Source: Bordetella parapertussis (lineage in GTDB: Bacteria > Pseudomonadota > Gammaproteobacteria > Burkholderiales > SG8-39). Taken from it: a stretch of 10,149 nt of DNA. The stretch lies in assembly GCA_945869935.1 (NCBI GenBank), contig CAMBSA010000033.1, forward strand, positions 1 to 10,149, read 5' to 3'. Made by a program: the position numbers and the translations under genes. Under the pieces are notes generated by a model. The model had not been told where the DNA came from. It saw only the letters and a list, made by a program, of their open reading frames with translations, and made no database searches. Below are positions 1 through 6,321 of the stretch, in pieces. Positions within the stretch are counted from its first letter, which is position 1. Each line of letters begins with the position of its first letter.

Positions 1-39
1 GTCTGGCTGCTGCTGTTCGTGCTGGTGTACTGGCTCTGA
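1..39 (+). CDS. ctaE: Cytochrome c oxidase subunit III, C-terminal end (partial)
   Basis: Only the last 12 codons and the TGA stop (37-39) are inside the window. They read VWLLLFVLVYWL, a hydrophobic helix ending in the V-Y-W-x motif usual at the C terminus of aa3-type oxidase subunit III, an integral membrane subunit of the proton-pumping terminal oxidase. The identification rests on this short tail plus context: the next genes encode DUF2909, Surf1, heme A/O synthases and SCO, which follow subunit III in many beta- and gammaproteobacteria. An intrinsic terminator sits 38 bp after the stop, so this is the last gene of its operon. The gene is also called coxC. The tail alone would not prove identity. 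Confidence 0.7.
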   Translation, partial: VWLLLFVLVYWL

Positions 40-43
40 TCGG

Positions 44-69
44 CCGTCCGTCCCGATCAGCCCGGACGG
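44..69 (+). repeat. Small GC-rich inverted repeat ahead of the terminator
   Basis: CCGTCCG (44-50) and CGGACGG (63-69) are perfect 7-bp complements separated by 12 nt; a shifted pairing using 48-53 with 64-69 is also possible. It lies between the subunit III stop codon and the intrinsic terminator. It could protect the 3' end of the mRNA or be incidental in GC-rich DNA. Confidence 0.35.
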
Positions 70-76
70 GCGAGGA

Positions 77-109
77 GAAACGCCGCACAATGTGCGGCGT
101 TTCTTTTTT
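77..109 (+). terminator. Rho-independent terminator of the cytochrome oxidase operon
   Basis: GAAACGCCGCAC (77-88) pairs perfectly with GTGCGGCGTTTC (92-103), giving a 12-bp stem with a 3-nt loop, followed at once by six T residues (104-109). This is a classical intrinsic terminator for plus-strand transcription out of the oxidase structural genes. The stem begins with GAAA, so the opposite strand has only a short, weak T run after the hairpin; use by the oncoming DUF2909 gene is possible but less certain. Confidence 0.93.
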
Positions 110-174
110 GCCGTGACCATGGCAACCAAGTCGCCGGATCGAAGTCCAATCCAGGTAGCTACCGTGTTGAGGGC

Positions 175-372
175 TCAGCCGGCTTTCCCGGGAATGAGCC
201 CGAAATAATGTCCGGCCATCAGCAACAGGAACAGGGTCATGGAAAGCCCCACCCGGATCGCCAGAGCATGGACGGTGCGCTTGGATTTGCCCTTGTCTGT
301 CATGAGATAGAACAGCGCGGACCCGAGGCTTCCCACGATCGCGACGATGATAAGGATGATGACGATTTTCAC
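175..372 (-). CDS. DUF2909-family twin transmembrane protein
   Basis: A 65-residue protein with two hydrophobic helices (about residues 2-23 and 40-61) joined by a short basic loop containing DKGKSKR, and a short C-terminal tail. Size, two-helix layout, the SLGSALFYL stretch and the location beside oxidase subunit III and surf1 match the DUF2909 'twin transmembrane protein' family. No biochemical role is established; recurrent linkage to aa3 oxidase genes suggests assembly or stability of the oxidase (inference). The start is GTG (372-370); no convincing Shine-Dalgarno precedes it, but it begins exactly where the family's N-terminal helix starts (M-K-I-V). It is transcribed against its neighbours: convergent with subunit III and divergent from surf1 with only 42 bp between start codons. 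Confidence 0.85.
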   Translation of the reverse strand: MKIVIILIIVAIVGSLGSALFYLMTDKGKSKRTVHALAIRVGLSMTLFLLLMAGHYFGLIPGKAG

Positions 373-414
373 ATTGGCAAGCCGGCGTTCGAAACGCAGC
401 GAGTGTAACGTAGC

Positions 415-1134
415 GTGAGCACCCGCCCCCCCCTATCGTTCGGATTCCGCCCGGGTCGAACGACGACAGCGGCGACCGTTGCCGTCCTCGCGCTTACCCT
501 TGCAGCTGCCCAGTGGCAGACGCATCGCGCCGAATTCAAGGAGTCGCTCGCCCGCCGTTTCGACGCGCTTGCTGCCGCCCCGCTGCTCGACGTCTCGGGC
601 GGACGGATGGATGCGAGCGAACTGGAATTCGCGCGCATCCGCATCACGGGCGAGTATCTGCCGGGGAAAACGATCTATCTGGACAACCGCGTCTATCGCG
701 GTCAGGCCGGATACCACATGCTTAGCCCCCTGAAAACCGCCGAGGGATCGCCAGCGGTGCTGATCAACCGCGGATGGATCGCCGCCGGACCAACGCGCGA
801 GCAGCTTCCGCAGATCGCCCCCCCTTCCGGCCAGCAGACCATCGAAGGCGTCGCAGTCGTCCCTCCGCGGCGCGTGTTTGAACTCGCGGCAGATTCGAAA
901 ACCGGTCCTCTTCGGCAAAATCTTCTGCCTGAAAAGCTGTCACAGGAACTCGGAATCCCGCTCGCCCCGCTGGTGATCCAGCAGACCAGCCCCGCTGTCA
1001 CCGGACTCGTCCAGGATTGGCCCCGGCCGGACTTCGGTGCGGAAAAACATCGCATGTACGCTCTACAGTGGTATTCCTTCGCAGGCCTCGCTCTGGTGCT
1101 TTATGTCGCTCTCAATCTCCGAATCAAACGCTGA
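415..1134 (+). CDS. surf1: Surf1 family cytochrome c oxidase assembly protein
   Basis: A 239-residue inner membrane protein with the Surf1 plan: N-terminal transmembrane helix (about 17-33), a large periplasmic domain, and a C-terminal helix (about 219-235). Family motifs are visible in order: GEY (79-81), LDNR (89-92), GYH (99-101), LINRGW (116-121), and the signature H212-x2-YALQWYSFA leading into helix 2. Surf1 assists maturation of oxidase subunit I, with a role in heme a insertion shown for bacterial homologues. The start is GTG (415-417): an in-frame TAA lies two codons upstream (406-408), and the next in-frame ATG comes only after helix 1. No strong ribosome-binding site is seen. It is the first gene of the assembly operon; its 3' end overlaps the next gene by about 32 bp. 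A run of eight C residues (426-433) lies in codons 4-7. Confidence 0.95.
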   Translation: MSTRPPLSFGFRPGRTTTAATVAVLALTLAAAQWQTHRAEFKESLARRFDALAAAPLLDVSGGRMDASELEFARIRITGEYLPGKTIYLDNRVYRGQAGYHMLSPLKTAEGSPAVLINRGWIAAGPTREQLPQIAPPSGQQTIEGVAVVPPRRVFELAADSKTGPLRQNLLPEKLSQELGIPLAPLVIQQTSPAVTGLVQDWPRPDFGAEKHRMYALQWYSFAGLALVLYVALNLRIKR

Positions 1135-1714
1135 ATCGCCAGCACGCGCCGCGCAGCGCGCGCGCGGTCGCCGGATGGCGCTCATCCTGCTGCTCGTCTC
1201 CGCGGCGCCGATCGTCGCGGCGCTCATCGCGTTCTTTTTCTGGACGCCGAGCGGGCGTATCAATTACGGCGAACTGCTCACGCCGAGGAAGCCGCCGGAG
1301 GTCGCACTCACCCGCATCGAAGGGCAGGCATTCAGCCTCCCCGACCTGAAAGGCAAGTGGGTGCTGGTCACCGCCTCGGGCGGACTATGCGACGCGACAT
1401 GCGCAAAGAACCTGCTTGTCATCCGCCAGGTGCGCCTGATGCAGGGGCGCGAAATGGAACGGATCGAGCGTGTGTGGCTCCTGAATGATGCCCACAACCC
1501 CTCGAAGGAACTGCTCGCCGCCCATGAAGGCCTGTATGTCGCGCGCTCCACGCCTGCGCATCTCGAATCGATTTTTCAGGCAGGAGCAATGGATCAGAAT
1601 GTCTGGCTGATCGACCCGCTGGGGAACATCATGCTTCGCTTCCCGCCGGATCCCGACCCGAAGGGCATGCGCAGCGACCTCGCACGCCTGCTCAAGATAT
1701 CGAGGGCGGGATGA
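1103..1714 (+). CDS. Membrane-anchored SCO/thioredoxin-like protein of the oxidase assembly operon
   Basis: A 203-residue protein (from ATG 1103) with a basic N-terminal segment, one transmembrane helix (about 25-47), and a periplasmic thioredoxin-fold-like domain. Residues 80-86 (PDLKGKW) resemble the strand before the active site in SCO proteins, and LCDATC supplies a CxxxC pair (C96, C100), the spacing used by SCO proteins to bind copper. The C-terminal part has the family stretch WLIDPLGNIMLRFPPDPDP. Uncharacterised proteins of this kind often sit between surf1 and ctaA; a role in copper delivery or thiol redox during oxidase assembly is inference. No histidine matching the distal copper ligand of SCO1 is obvious. 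Start choice is uncertain: ATG 1103 overlaps surf1 by 32 bp, and ATG 1175 would begin at the helix (179 aa). Neither has a clear ribosome-binding site. The stop overlaps the ctaA start (ATGA). Confidence 0.85.
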   Translation: MSLSISESNAESPARAAQRARGRRMALILLLVSAAPIVAALIAFFFWTPSGRINYGELLTPRKPPEVALTRIEGQAFSLPDLKGKWVLVTASGGLCDATCAKNLLVIRQVRLMQGREMERIERVWLLNDAHNPSKELLAAHEGLYVARSTPAHLESIFQAGAMDQNVWLIDPLGNIMLRFPPDPDPKGMRSDLARLLKISRAG

Positions 1715-2820
1715 GCGCCAGCCTTGGCTGGGCCCTGCTCGTCGGCGTGATCGCGGCAATCGCGATCGTCGGCGCGCTGGTTCGCGGCATAGGCAAAGAT
1801 CGCTCGCGCTTCCGTGCGCTTGTGCTCGTCACGACGGCGCTCACCTTCTGCGTGGTGGTGCTCGGCGCCTACGTGCGCCTGTCGGATGCCGGTCTTGGCT
1901 GTCCCGACTGGCCCGGCTGCTACGGCCACATGAGCCCGGTCCACGCCAGGGATCACATCGAACGCGCCGTCGAACAGCAGGGCGGATCCCACGGCCCTGT
2001 GTCTCTTCCCAAGGCGTGGAAAGAGATGACGCATCGTTACCTCGCGGGCTTTCTTGGTCTGCTGATTCTGGCGATCGCCGTGATTGCCTTGATGCGCCGC
2101 GCCGCATTCAGGCAATCGCCATTGCTGGCGAACTCCATCGTCGGCGTGGTCATCGTCCAGTCCACGCTCGGTGCGTGGACCGTCACCATGCTGCTTAAAC
2201 CCGCGATCGTGACCGGTCACCTGATCGGCGGAATGAGTACGCTTGCGCTGCTCGCATGGCTTTACGCTAGACAGACGATTCGGCCAGCAATCGGCAACGA
2301 AGGCCTGCCGCTGCTCGCGCCGGCACGCATCGGTCTGGCCCTCCTCATACTGCAGATGATCCTGGGCGGCTGGGTAAGCACAAACTACGCGGCTCTCGCC
2401 TGCCCCGACTTGCCACTTTGTCGTGGCGAGCTTGTGCCACCGATGGATTTCGGCAACGCATTCCATGTGGTGCGCGAACTCGGCAGGACCGTCGAAGGCG
2501 CGCTGCTCTCCAACGAAGCGCTGACCGCGATTCACTGGTTGCACCGCCTCGGCGCGATCGTCGTCGCGGCGTACCTTGCCTGGCTCGCGATCCGGACTGC
2601 ATCGTTGCCCGGTCTTCGCACTACCGCCCGGACACTGCTCGCACTGGTCGTTGCGCAATTCGCGATCGGGCTGGGCAATGTGCTTTTCTCGCTTCCTCTC
2701 GCGCTTGCCACCGCGCACAACGCCGGCGCCGCGCTGCTGCTGATCACCCTCGTCGTGATAAACTTTCGGCTCTTTCCCGGCTCGGCCGTCGGCGATTCCG
2801 CCGACGCTTCGAAGTCGTAA
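1711..2820 (+). CDS. ctaA: Heme A synthase (CtaA/COX15)
   Basis: A 369-residue polytopic membrane protein with about eight helices in two homologous halves. It oxidises the C8 methyl of heme O to a formyl group, giving heme A for the aa3 oxidase. Visible motifs: the first periplasmic loop cysteine pair in GCPDWPGC (C64, C70); EMTH with E105 and H108, matching the essential Glu/His of the second helix; H170 in TGHLIGG; a second cysteine pair in CPDLPLC (C231, C237); H275/H278 in IHWLHRLG; and H336 in [10 protein letters not shown]. The paired loop cysteines in both halves are typical of the proteobacterial class. ATG 1711 overlaps the previous stop by 4 nt, and GAGGG at 1702-1706 gives a good ribosome-binding site, the clearest in this operon. 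ctaB follows after 35 bp, and the two enzymes act consecutively. Confidence 0.97.
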   Translation: MSASLGWALLVGVIAAIAIVGALVRGIGKDRSRFRALVLVTTALTFCVVVLGAYVRLSDAGLGCPDWPGCYGHMSPVHARDHIERAVEQQGGSHGPVSLPKAWKEMTHRYLAGFLGLLILAIAVIALMRRAAFRQSPLLANSIVGVVIVQSTLGAWTVTMLLKPAIVTGHLIGGMSTLALLAWLYARQTIRPAIGNEGLPLLAPARIGLALLILQMILGGWVSTNYAALACPDLPLCRGELVPPMDFGNAFHVVRELGRTVEGALLSNEALTAIHWLHRLGAIVVAAYLAWLAIRTASLPGLRTTARTLLALVVAQFAIGLGNVLFSLPLALATAHNAGAALLLITLVVINFRLFPGSAVGDSADASKS

Positions 2821-2855
2821 TCCGGGCCCCACCGCCCCCCCCGAATCCGGCTCCC

Positions 2856-3740
2856 ATGCAGCTTATCTGGCAGGAAACCTCCGACCGATTGCGCCAGTTC
2901 CTCGCGCTCACCAAGCCGCGAGTGGTGGCGCTTATCGTGTTCTGCGCCGTCATCGGCATGCTACTCGCCACACCGGGAGCAGTCCCATCGCACATCCTGT
3001 TCGCGGGCACGCTGGGCATCTGGCTCGTCGCCGGCGCAGCCGCCGCGATGAATTGCCTCGTCGAACAGAAGATCGACGCGATGATGGCACGCACCCGCGA
3101 TCGCCCCTTGCCGCGCGGCGATCTGTCCTCGATGCAGACCCTCGTGTTCGCGGGTGTCGTCGGCGGCGCAGGCCTCTGGGCGCTGTACAACTGGGTGAAT
3201 CCGCTGACGATGTGGCTGACGCTCGGCACCTTCGTCGGCTACGCGATCATCTACACGGTGGTGCTCAAGCCCCTCACACCGCAGAACATCGTGATCGGCG
3301 GCGCCTCGGGCGCGATGCCGCCGGTGCTTGGATGGGCGGCAGTCACCGGCGAGGTTTCGCCGGAGGCACTGCTGCTGTTCCTCATCATCTTTGCCTGGAC
3401 GCCGCCGCATTTCTGGGCGCTTGCGCTCTACCGCACCGAGGAATACGCCAAGGCGGGGTTGCCGATGCTGCCGGTCACGCACGGTAACAAATACACCCGG
3501 CTGCAGGTGCTGCTCTACACCGTCATCCTGTTTGTCTCCACGCTTCTGCCCTTCGCCTACGGCATGAGCGGCTGGATATACCTTGCCTGCGCGGTGGCGC
3601 TTGGGGCGGGTTTTCTTGCCTATGCAATCCGGCTCTACATCGCCTACAGCGACGACCTGGCAAAGCGCACGTTTCGCTACTCGATCATCTATCTGTCGGC
3701 CTTGTTCGCCGCGCTCCTGCTGGATCATTACATCCGGTGA
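2856..3740 (+). CDS. ctaB: Protoheme IX farnesyltransferase (heme O synthase)
   Basis: A 294-residue UbiA-superfamily prenyltransferase that transfers farnesyl from farnesyl diphosphate to the vinyl group of heme B, making heme O, the substrate of CtaA. It is a multi-helix inner membrane protein. Key motifs: LTKPRV (18-23); the first acidic motif N66-x3-E70-x3-D74 followed by RTRDRPLP (79-86); the conserved loop [13 protein letters not shown] (137-149); [14 protein letters not shown] (152-165); and [11 protein letters not shown] (181-191). The reading frame is open for 146 codons upstream, overlapping ctaA, but that part is arginine-rich and unrelated to the family; ATG 2856 gives the usual length and N terminus. 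The 35-bp gap before it has a C8 tract (2835-2842) and no Shine-Dalgarno. The stop overlaps the next GTG start (GTGA). Confidence 0.96.
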   Translation: MQLIWQETSDRLRQFLALTKPRVVALIVFCAVIGMLLATPGAVPSHILFAGTLGIWLVAGAAAAMNCLVEQKIDAMMARTRDRPLPRGDLSSMQTLVFAGVVGGAGLWALYNWVNPLTMWLTLGTFVGYAIIYTVVLKPLTPQNIVIGGASGAMPPVLGWAAVTGEVSPEALLLFLIIFAWTPPHFWALALYRTEEYAKAGLPMLPVTHGNKYTRLQVLLYTVILFVSTLLPFAYGMSGWIYLACAVALGAGFLAYAIRLYIAYSDDLAKRTFRYSIIYLSALFAALLLDHYIR

Positions 3741-4318
3741 AACAGTTCCTGGCAGCGATTGTCCTTCTGCTCACCCTGCAGGCCTGCGACTCCTCCGGAC
3801 CGTCGTTCCTCAATACCGACGTGACCGGAGCGGACTACGGCAAGGAACTCTCGCTCACCGATCACACCGGCAAACCGCGAACACTCGTCGAGTTTCGCGG
3901 CAAGATCGTGGTCGTGTTCTTCGGCTACACCCGGTGTCCCGACGTGTGTCCGACCACGTTGTCGGAGATGAAGATGATCCTCGACAAGCTGGGCGAGGAC
4001 CGAAAGAAGATTCAGGTGCTGTTCGTCACGATAGACCCTGGACGCGACACGCCTGAGTTGCTCGCCAGGTATGTTCCCGCGTTCGACCCGAGCTTTCTCG
4101 GCTTGTACGGCGATGAAGCGGCCACTATCAAGGCCGCAAAGGAATTCAAGGTGTTTTTCCAGAAGGTGCCTGGCAAGACACCAGACAGCTACACCATGGA
4201 CCATACCGCGGCGAGCTATATCATCGACACCCGGGGACGGCTAAGGCTGTTCGCCCGGTACGGTCAGCCCGACAGCATCGCCACGGACCTTCAGACACTG
4301 CTTTCGACCTCGAACTGA
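3737..4318 (+). CDS. sco: SCO1/SenC family copper chaperone lipoprotein
   Basis: A 193-residue protein with a short signal peptide ending in a probable lipobox (LQAC, C17), so it is likely lipid-anchored facing the periplasm. The thioredoxin-like domain has the copper-binding pair C67-PDV-C71 in [12 protein letters not shown] and the distal ligand H156 in [11 protein letters not shown], all three metal ligands of SCO proteins. [11 protein letters not shown] (97-107) is another family hallmark. SCO proteins deliver copper to, or reduce cysteines of, the CuA site of oxidase subunit II. The GTG start (3737) overlaps the ctaB stop, implying translational coupling; the residue after it begins a proper signal peptide ([12 protein letters not shown]). 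It is the last gene of the assembly operon and is convergent with rpoH, with a GC-rich hairpin between them. Confidence 0.96.
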   Translation: MKQFLAAIVLLLTLQACDSSGPSFLNTDVTGADYGKELSLTDHTGKPRTLVEFRGKIVVVFFGYTRCPDVCPTTLSEMKMILDKLGEDRKKIQVLFVTIDPGRDTPELLARYVPAFDPSFLGLYGDEAATIKAAKEFKVFFQKVPGKTPDSYTMDHTAASYIIDTRGRLRLFARYGQPDSIATDLQTLLSTSN

Positions 4319-4339
4319 GCGGGCCTGCCTGGCCCGCTC
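4317..4339. terminator. GC-rich hairpin between convergent sco and rpoH
   Basis: GAGCGGGCC (4317-4325) and GGCCCGCTC (4331-4339) form a perfect 9-bp stem with a 5-nt loop, starting inside the sco stop codon. The 36-bp gap between two convergent genes is the expected place for a shared terminator. Neither strand has a T run after the stem, so it is not a canonical intrinsic terminator; it may act with Rho, stabilise 3' ends, or block opposing polymerases. Confidence 0.55.
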
Positions 4340-4354
4340 GGCATCAAACCCGCA

Positions 4355-5239
4355 TCAAGCTGCCAAGAGCAGGCCCTTCATCTTCTGCATCGCCTTCGCC
4401 TCGATCTGGCGAATGCGTTCCGCCGAGACCTTGAACTCGGCCGCCAGGTCATGCAGCGTCGCTTGGTCTTTCTCCTTCAGCCAGCGCGCCTCGATGATCC
4501 TGCGGCTGCGTGCATCGAGGCTAGCAAGCGCATGCGCCAGTCCGTCCGCGCTCAGGCGCGCGTTCTGCTCGACCTCGAATACCTGCGACGGCTCGGCACC
4601 CGGGTCGCGCAAGTAGCCGATCGGAGCGAAGCGCTCATCCTCGTCATCGCTGCTCGACTCGAGGGCGATGTCCTGACCGGACAGGCGCGTCTCCATTTCG
4701 ACTACTTCCTCGGGTTTGACACCGAGCTTGGCCGCGATGGATCGGATCTCGGAGCTGTTGAGCGTATCGAGCGTGGGCTTCAGACTTCTCAGGTTGAAGA
4801 ACAGCTTTCGCTGCGCCTTGGTCGTGGCGATCTTCACCAGCCGCCAGTTGCGCAGGATGAATTCGTGGATTTCGGCCTTGATCCAGTGCATCGCGAAAGA
4901 GACAAGACGCACTCCGCGCTCGGGATCGAAACGCTTGACCGCCTTCATCAGGCCGATGTTGCCTTCCTGGATGAGGTCGGCATGGGGCAATCCGTAGCCG
5001 AGGTAGCCGCGCGCAATCGACACCACGACGCGCAGGTGGGACACCACCAGACGGCGTGCGGACTCGATGTCCTGCTCGTCGCGAAATTTGCGCGCAAGCT
5101 GCGACTCCTCCTCCTGGGTCAGAAGGGGAAGGCGGTTTACCGCATGGATATAGCTCTCAAGGCTGCCGACGCCGGCGGAAGGAACTGCCATGCCGGGAAA
5201 CGTGGCGAGCGCGTTGCTGCTTGCGATTGCATTGCTCAT
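4355..5239 (-). CDS. rpoH: RNA polymerase heat-shock sigma factor (sigma-32)
   Basis: A 294-residue group 3-type sigma-70 family protein that directs RNA polymerase to heat-shock promoters. Region 2 is intact (DLIQEGNIGLMKAVKRF, 88-104, then SFAMHWIKAEIHEFILRN for -10 recognition and melting). QRKLFFNLR (143-151) is the RpoH box that separates sigma-32 from housekeeping sigma factors. Region 4.2 has the helix-turn-helix ATLHDLAAEF..SAERIRQIEAKA (260-283). Start choice: the strand reads AGGAG-agATGacgATG; the second ATG (5239) is 8 nt from AGGAG, whereas the first (5245) is only 2 nt away, so 5239 is preferred. A GTG- or ATG-initiated extension further up is unlikely because it would run through the leader. 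It follows ftsX in the order ftsY-ftsE-ftsX-rpoH known from E. coli, but has its own regulatory region with a perfect CIRCE operator. Confidence 0.97.
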   Translation of the reverse strand: MSNAIASSNALATFPGMAVPSAGVGSLESYIHAVNRLPLLTQEEESQLARKFRDEQDIESARRLVVSHLRVVVSIARGYLGYGLPHADLIQEGNIGLMKAVKRFDPERGVRLVSFAMHWIKAEIHEFILRNWRLVKIATTKAQRKLFFNLRSLKPTLDTLNSSEIRSIAAKLGVKPEEVVEMETRLSGQDIALESSSDDEDERFAPIGYLRDPGAEPSQVFEVEQNARLSADGLAHALASLDARSRRIIEARWLKEKDQATLHDLAAEFKVSAERIRQIEAKAMQKMKGLLLAA

Positions 5240-5245
5240 CGTCAT

Positions 5246-5252
5246 CTCTCCT
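5246..5252 (-). promoter_or_regulatory. Shine-Dalgarno sequence of rpoH
   Basis: On the minus strand AGGAGAG lies immediately before two closely spaced in-phase ATG codons (5245 and 5239). The spacing of the AGGAG core is about 2 nt to the first and 8 nt to the second, which favours initiation at 5239. Confidence 0.7.
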
Positions 5253-5294
5253 GATCGCGCGGTCGGCTGACCTTGTGGGCCGGGGTACCGCATC

Positions 5295-5331
5295 GGCCGG
5301 CTCACCGGATTCGGTGTCCTAGCCACCGGCC
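5295..5331 (-). promoter_or_regulatory. Nested hairpin in the rpoH leader region
   Basis: Outer arms GGCCGG (5295-5300) and CCGGCC (5326-5331) enclose an inner stem CACCG (5303-5307) / CGGTG (5312-5316) with a 4-nt loop. The structure sits between CIRCE and the rpoH ribosome-binding site, about 55-90 nt upstream of the start codon. If transcribed it would be a very stable leader structure. In E. coli, rpoH translation is governed by mRNA folding; a similar role here is inference, since this hairpin does not directly cover the ribosome-binding site. Confidence 0.5.
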
Positions 5332-5332
5332 T

Positions 5333-5362
5333 AGTTTAGCACTCTGAACACTAGAGTGCTAA
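5333..5362 (-). promoter_or_regulatory. rpoH: Possible sigma-70 promoter of rpoH embedded in CIRCE
   Basis: On the minus strand TTAGCA (5362-5357) and TAAACT (5338-5333) match four of six positions of the -35 and -10 consensus, with an 18-bp spacer. Both hexamers lie in the arms of the CIRCE repeat, an arrangement that would let HrcA block polymerase directly. The expected transcription start would be near 5326. Both matches are moderate and partly follow from the CIRCE sequence itself, so this is tentative. Confidence 0.3.
5336..5362. promoter_or_regulatory. CIRCE operator (HrcA binding site) upstream of rpoH
   Basis: TTAGCACTC (5336-5344), a 9-nt spacer (5345-5353) and GAGTGCTAA (5354-5362) match the CIRCE consensus TTAGCACTC-N9-GAGTGCTAA at every arm position. 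The complementarity extends further, to 12-bp arms (5334-5345 with 5353-5364). CIRCE is bound by the heat-shock repressor HrcA, whose folding depends on GroEL. It usually precedes groESL or hrcA/dnaK; here the nearest downstream gene is rpoH, whose start codon is about 97 nt from the operator's edge. On the other side is the 3' end of ftsX, so rpoH is the only sensible target. Confidence 0.95.
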
Positions 5363-5412
5363 ACGCAGGAAAAGCTCACTCTTTGAACCGAGATACACAG
5401 CAGAAAGACCTT

Positions 5413-6321
5413 TTACCGTGGCTCGATTTGCCATAAGTGTTTGCTAACTGACATCCTGGCGCCAAGCCACCCGAGCGCAATCGCGAACGCCAGCAGCGCG
5501 ACGCTGTCAGTAACCCCGAGATAGGCAAGCCGGAAGTTGGAGCCGTACAGAGTCGCCAGAGTTGTCACATCGTGGTCCAGCAGGGCCATGGCCGCGCGCA
5601 CCAGCAAAAGTGCCAGGACCCCGCCGAGCGCGCCCTGCATTCCCCCGTAATAGAAAAACGGCCGACGTATGAAGGCATTGGTCGCGCCCACCAGCTTGGA
5701 GACGACGATTTCCTCGCGCAGCGTGAGTATCTGCAAACGGATCGTGTTGAAGGTCACCGCAACCAGCGCGATACTGAGCAAGGCCGCCAGCACCGCAATC
5801 GCGGTACGCGACAAGCGGATCAGGGCATCCACCCGGCGCACCCAAGCCGAATCCAGCTGAACATGAGTGATCTTGGGCAGGGCACGCAAATTCGTCGCGA
5901 GGCTGTCCGCACGATCGGCATCGTTGTCCGGAAGCGTGATAACAAAGGCGTCCGGCAACGGGTTGCCGCGAAGCGTGGCCACGATGTCGCCCAGCCCGGC
6001 CCGCTGTCGCATATCCTCGAGCGCCGTGGCGCGCGACACGAACTTCACATCCTTGACCCCCGCCTCCGCACGCAGCCGCTTTTCGAGCGACTCGCGGTCC
6101 GCCGCGGACGCATCCATCGCGAGGAACACGCTCACCTGCGCGGAAACCGTAATGCCGTGCGTCAGCGACTGCAGATTCGCAAGCAGCGCATAGCCCCCGA
6201 GCGGCAGCGCAAGCGCGACACCGATCACCAGCGCATTGATCAGCGTGTCGACCGGCTGCGATACAAACCGCCGGATCGTCGCCGCGAGGCTGTGGGCATG
6301 GTGACGCAGCCAGCCGGTCAT
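5413..6321 (-). CDS. ftsX: Cell division protein FtsX
   Basis: A 302-residue membrane protein of the FtsX/ABC permease type: cytoplasmic N terminus, first helix at about 29-49, a periplasmic domain (about 52-165) and three further helices (about 173-193, 224-245, 270-290). It pairs with the FtsE ATPase in the divisome and transmits ATP-driven change across the membrane to activate peptidoglycan amidases through EnvC-like partners. Family traits visible are VSVFLAMD at the start of the periplasmic domain, FVSRATALEDM, and TFNTIRLQILTLREEIVVSK followed by LVGATNAFIRRPFFYYG after helix 2. Its ATG overlaps the FtsE stop (ATGA, 6318-6321), indicating translational coupling in equimolar amounts. 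The stop lies 173 bp ahead of rpoH, with no clear terminator in between, so read-through from the fts genes into rpoH is possible. Confidence 0.96.
   Translation of the reverse strand: MTGWLRHHAHSLAATIRRFVSQPVDTLINALVIGVALALPLGGYALLANLQSLTHGITVSAQVSVFLAMDASAADRESLEKRLRAEAGVKDVKFVSRATALEDMRQRAGLGDIVATLRGNPLPDAFVITLPDNDADRADSLATNLRALPKITHVQLDSAWVRRVDALIRLSRTAIAVLAALLSIALVAVTFNTIRLQILTLREEIVVSKLVGATNAFIRRPFFYYGGMQGALGGVLALLLVRAAMALLDHDVTTLATLYGSNFRLAYLGVTDSVALLAFAIALGWLGARMSVSKHLWQIEPR

Noticed and set aside
1135..1175. Self-complementary GCGC-rich stretch after the surf1 stop as a regulatory hairpin
   Set aside because: It encodes the basic N-terminal region of the next gene if ATG 1103 is used, and alternating GC sequence is expected by chance here.
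1594..2832. A 412-codon open frame on the minus strand across ctaA
   Set aside because: It is antisense to ctaA, whose catalytic motifs are all present. The translation is rich in R, D, H, Q and G without a domain, as expected for a shadow frame in GC-rich DNA.
2418..2855. N-terminal extension or fusion of ctaB into the ctaA region
   Set aside because: The frame has no stop for 146 codons, but the sequence is arginine-rich, overlaps ctaA and has no similarity to prenyltransferases; ATG 2856 gives the standard protein.
4317..4339. Canonical bidirectional intrinsic terminator
   Set aside because: The stem is good, but no T run follows on either strand, so only a lower-confidence terminator-like hairpin is claimed.
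4451..5254. A 267-codon plus-strand frame antisense to rpoH
   Set aside because: rpoH has clear sigma-32 signatures; the antisense frame shows no domain and no translation start signals.
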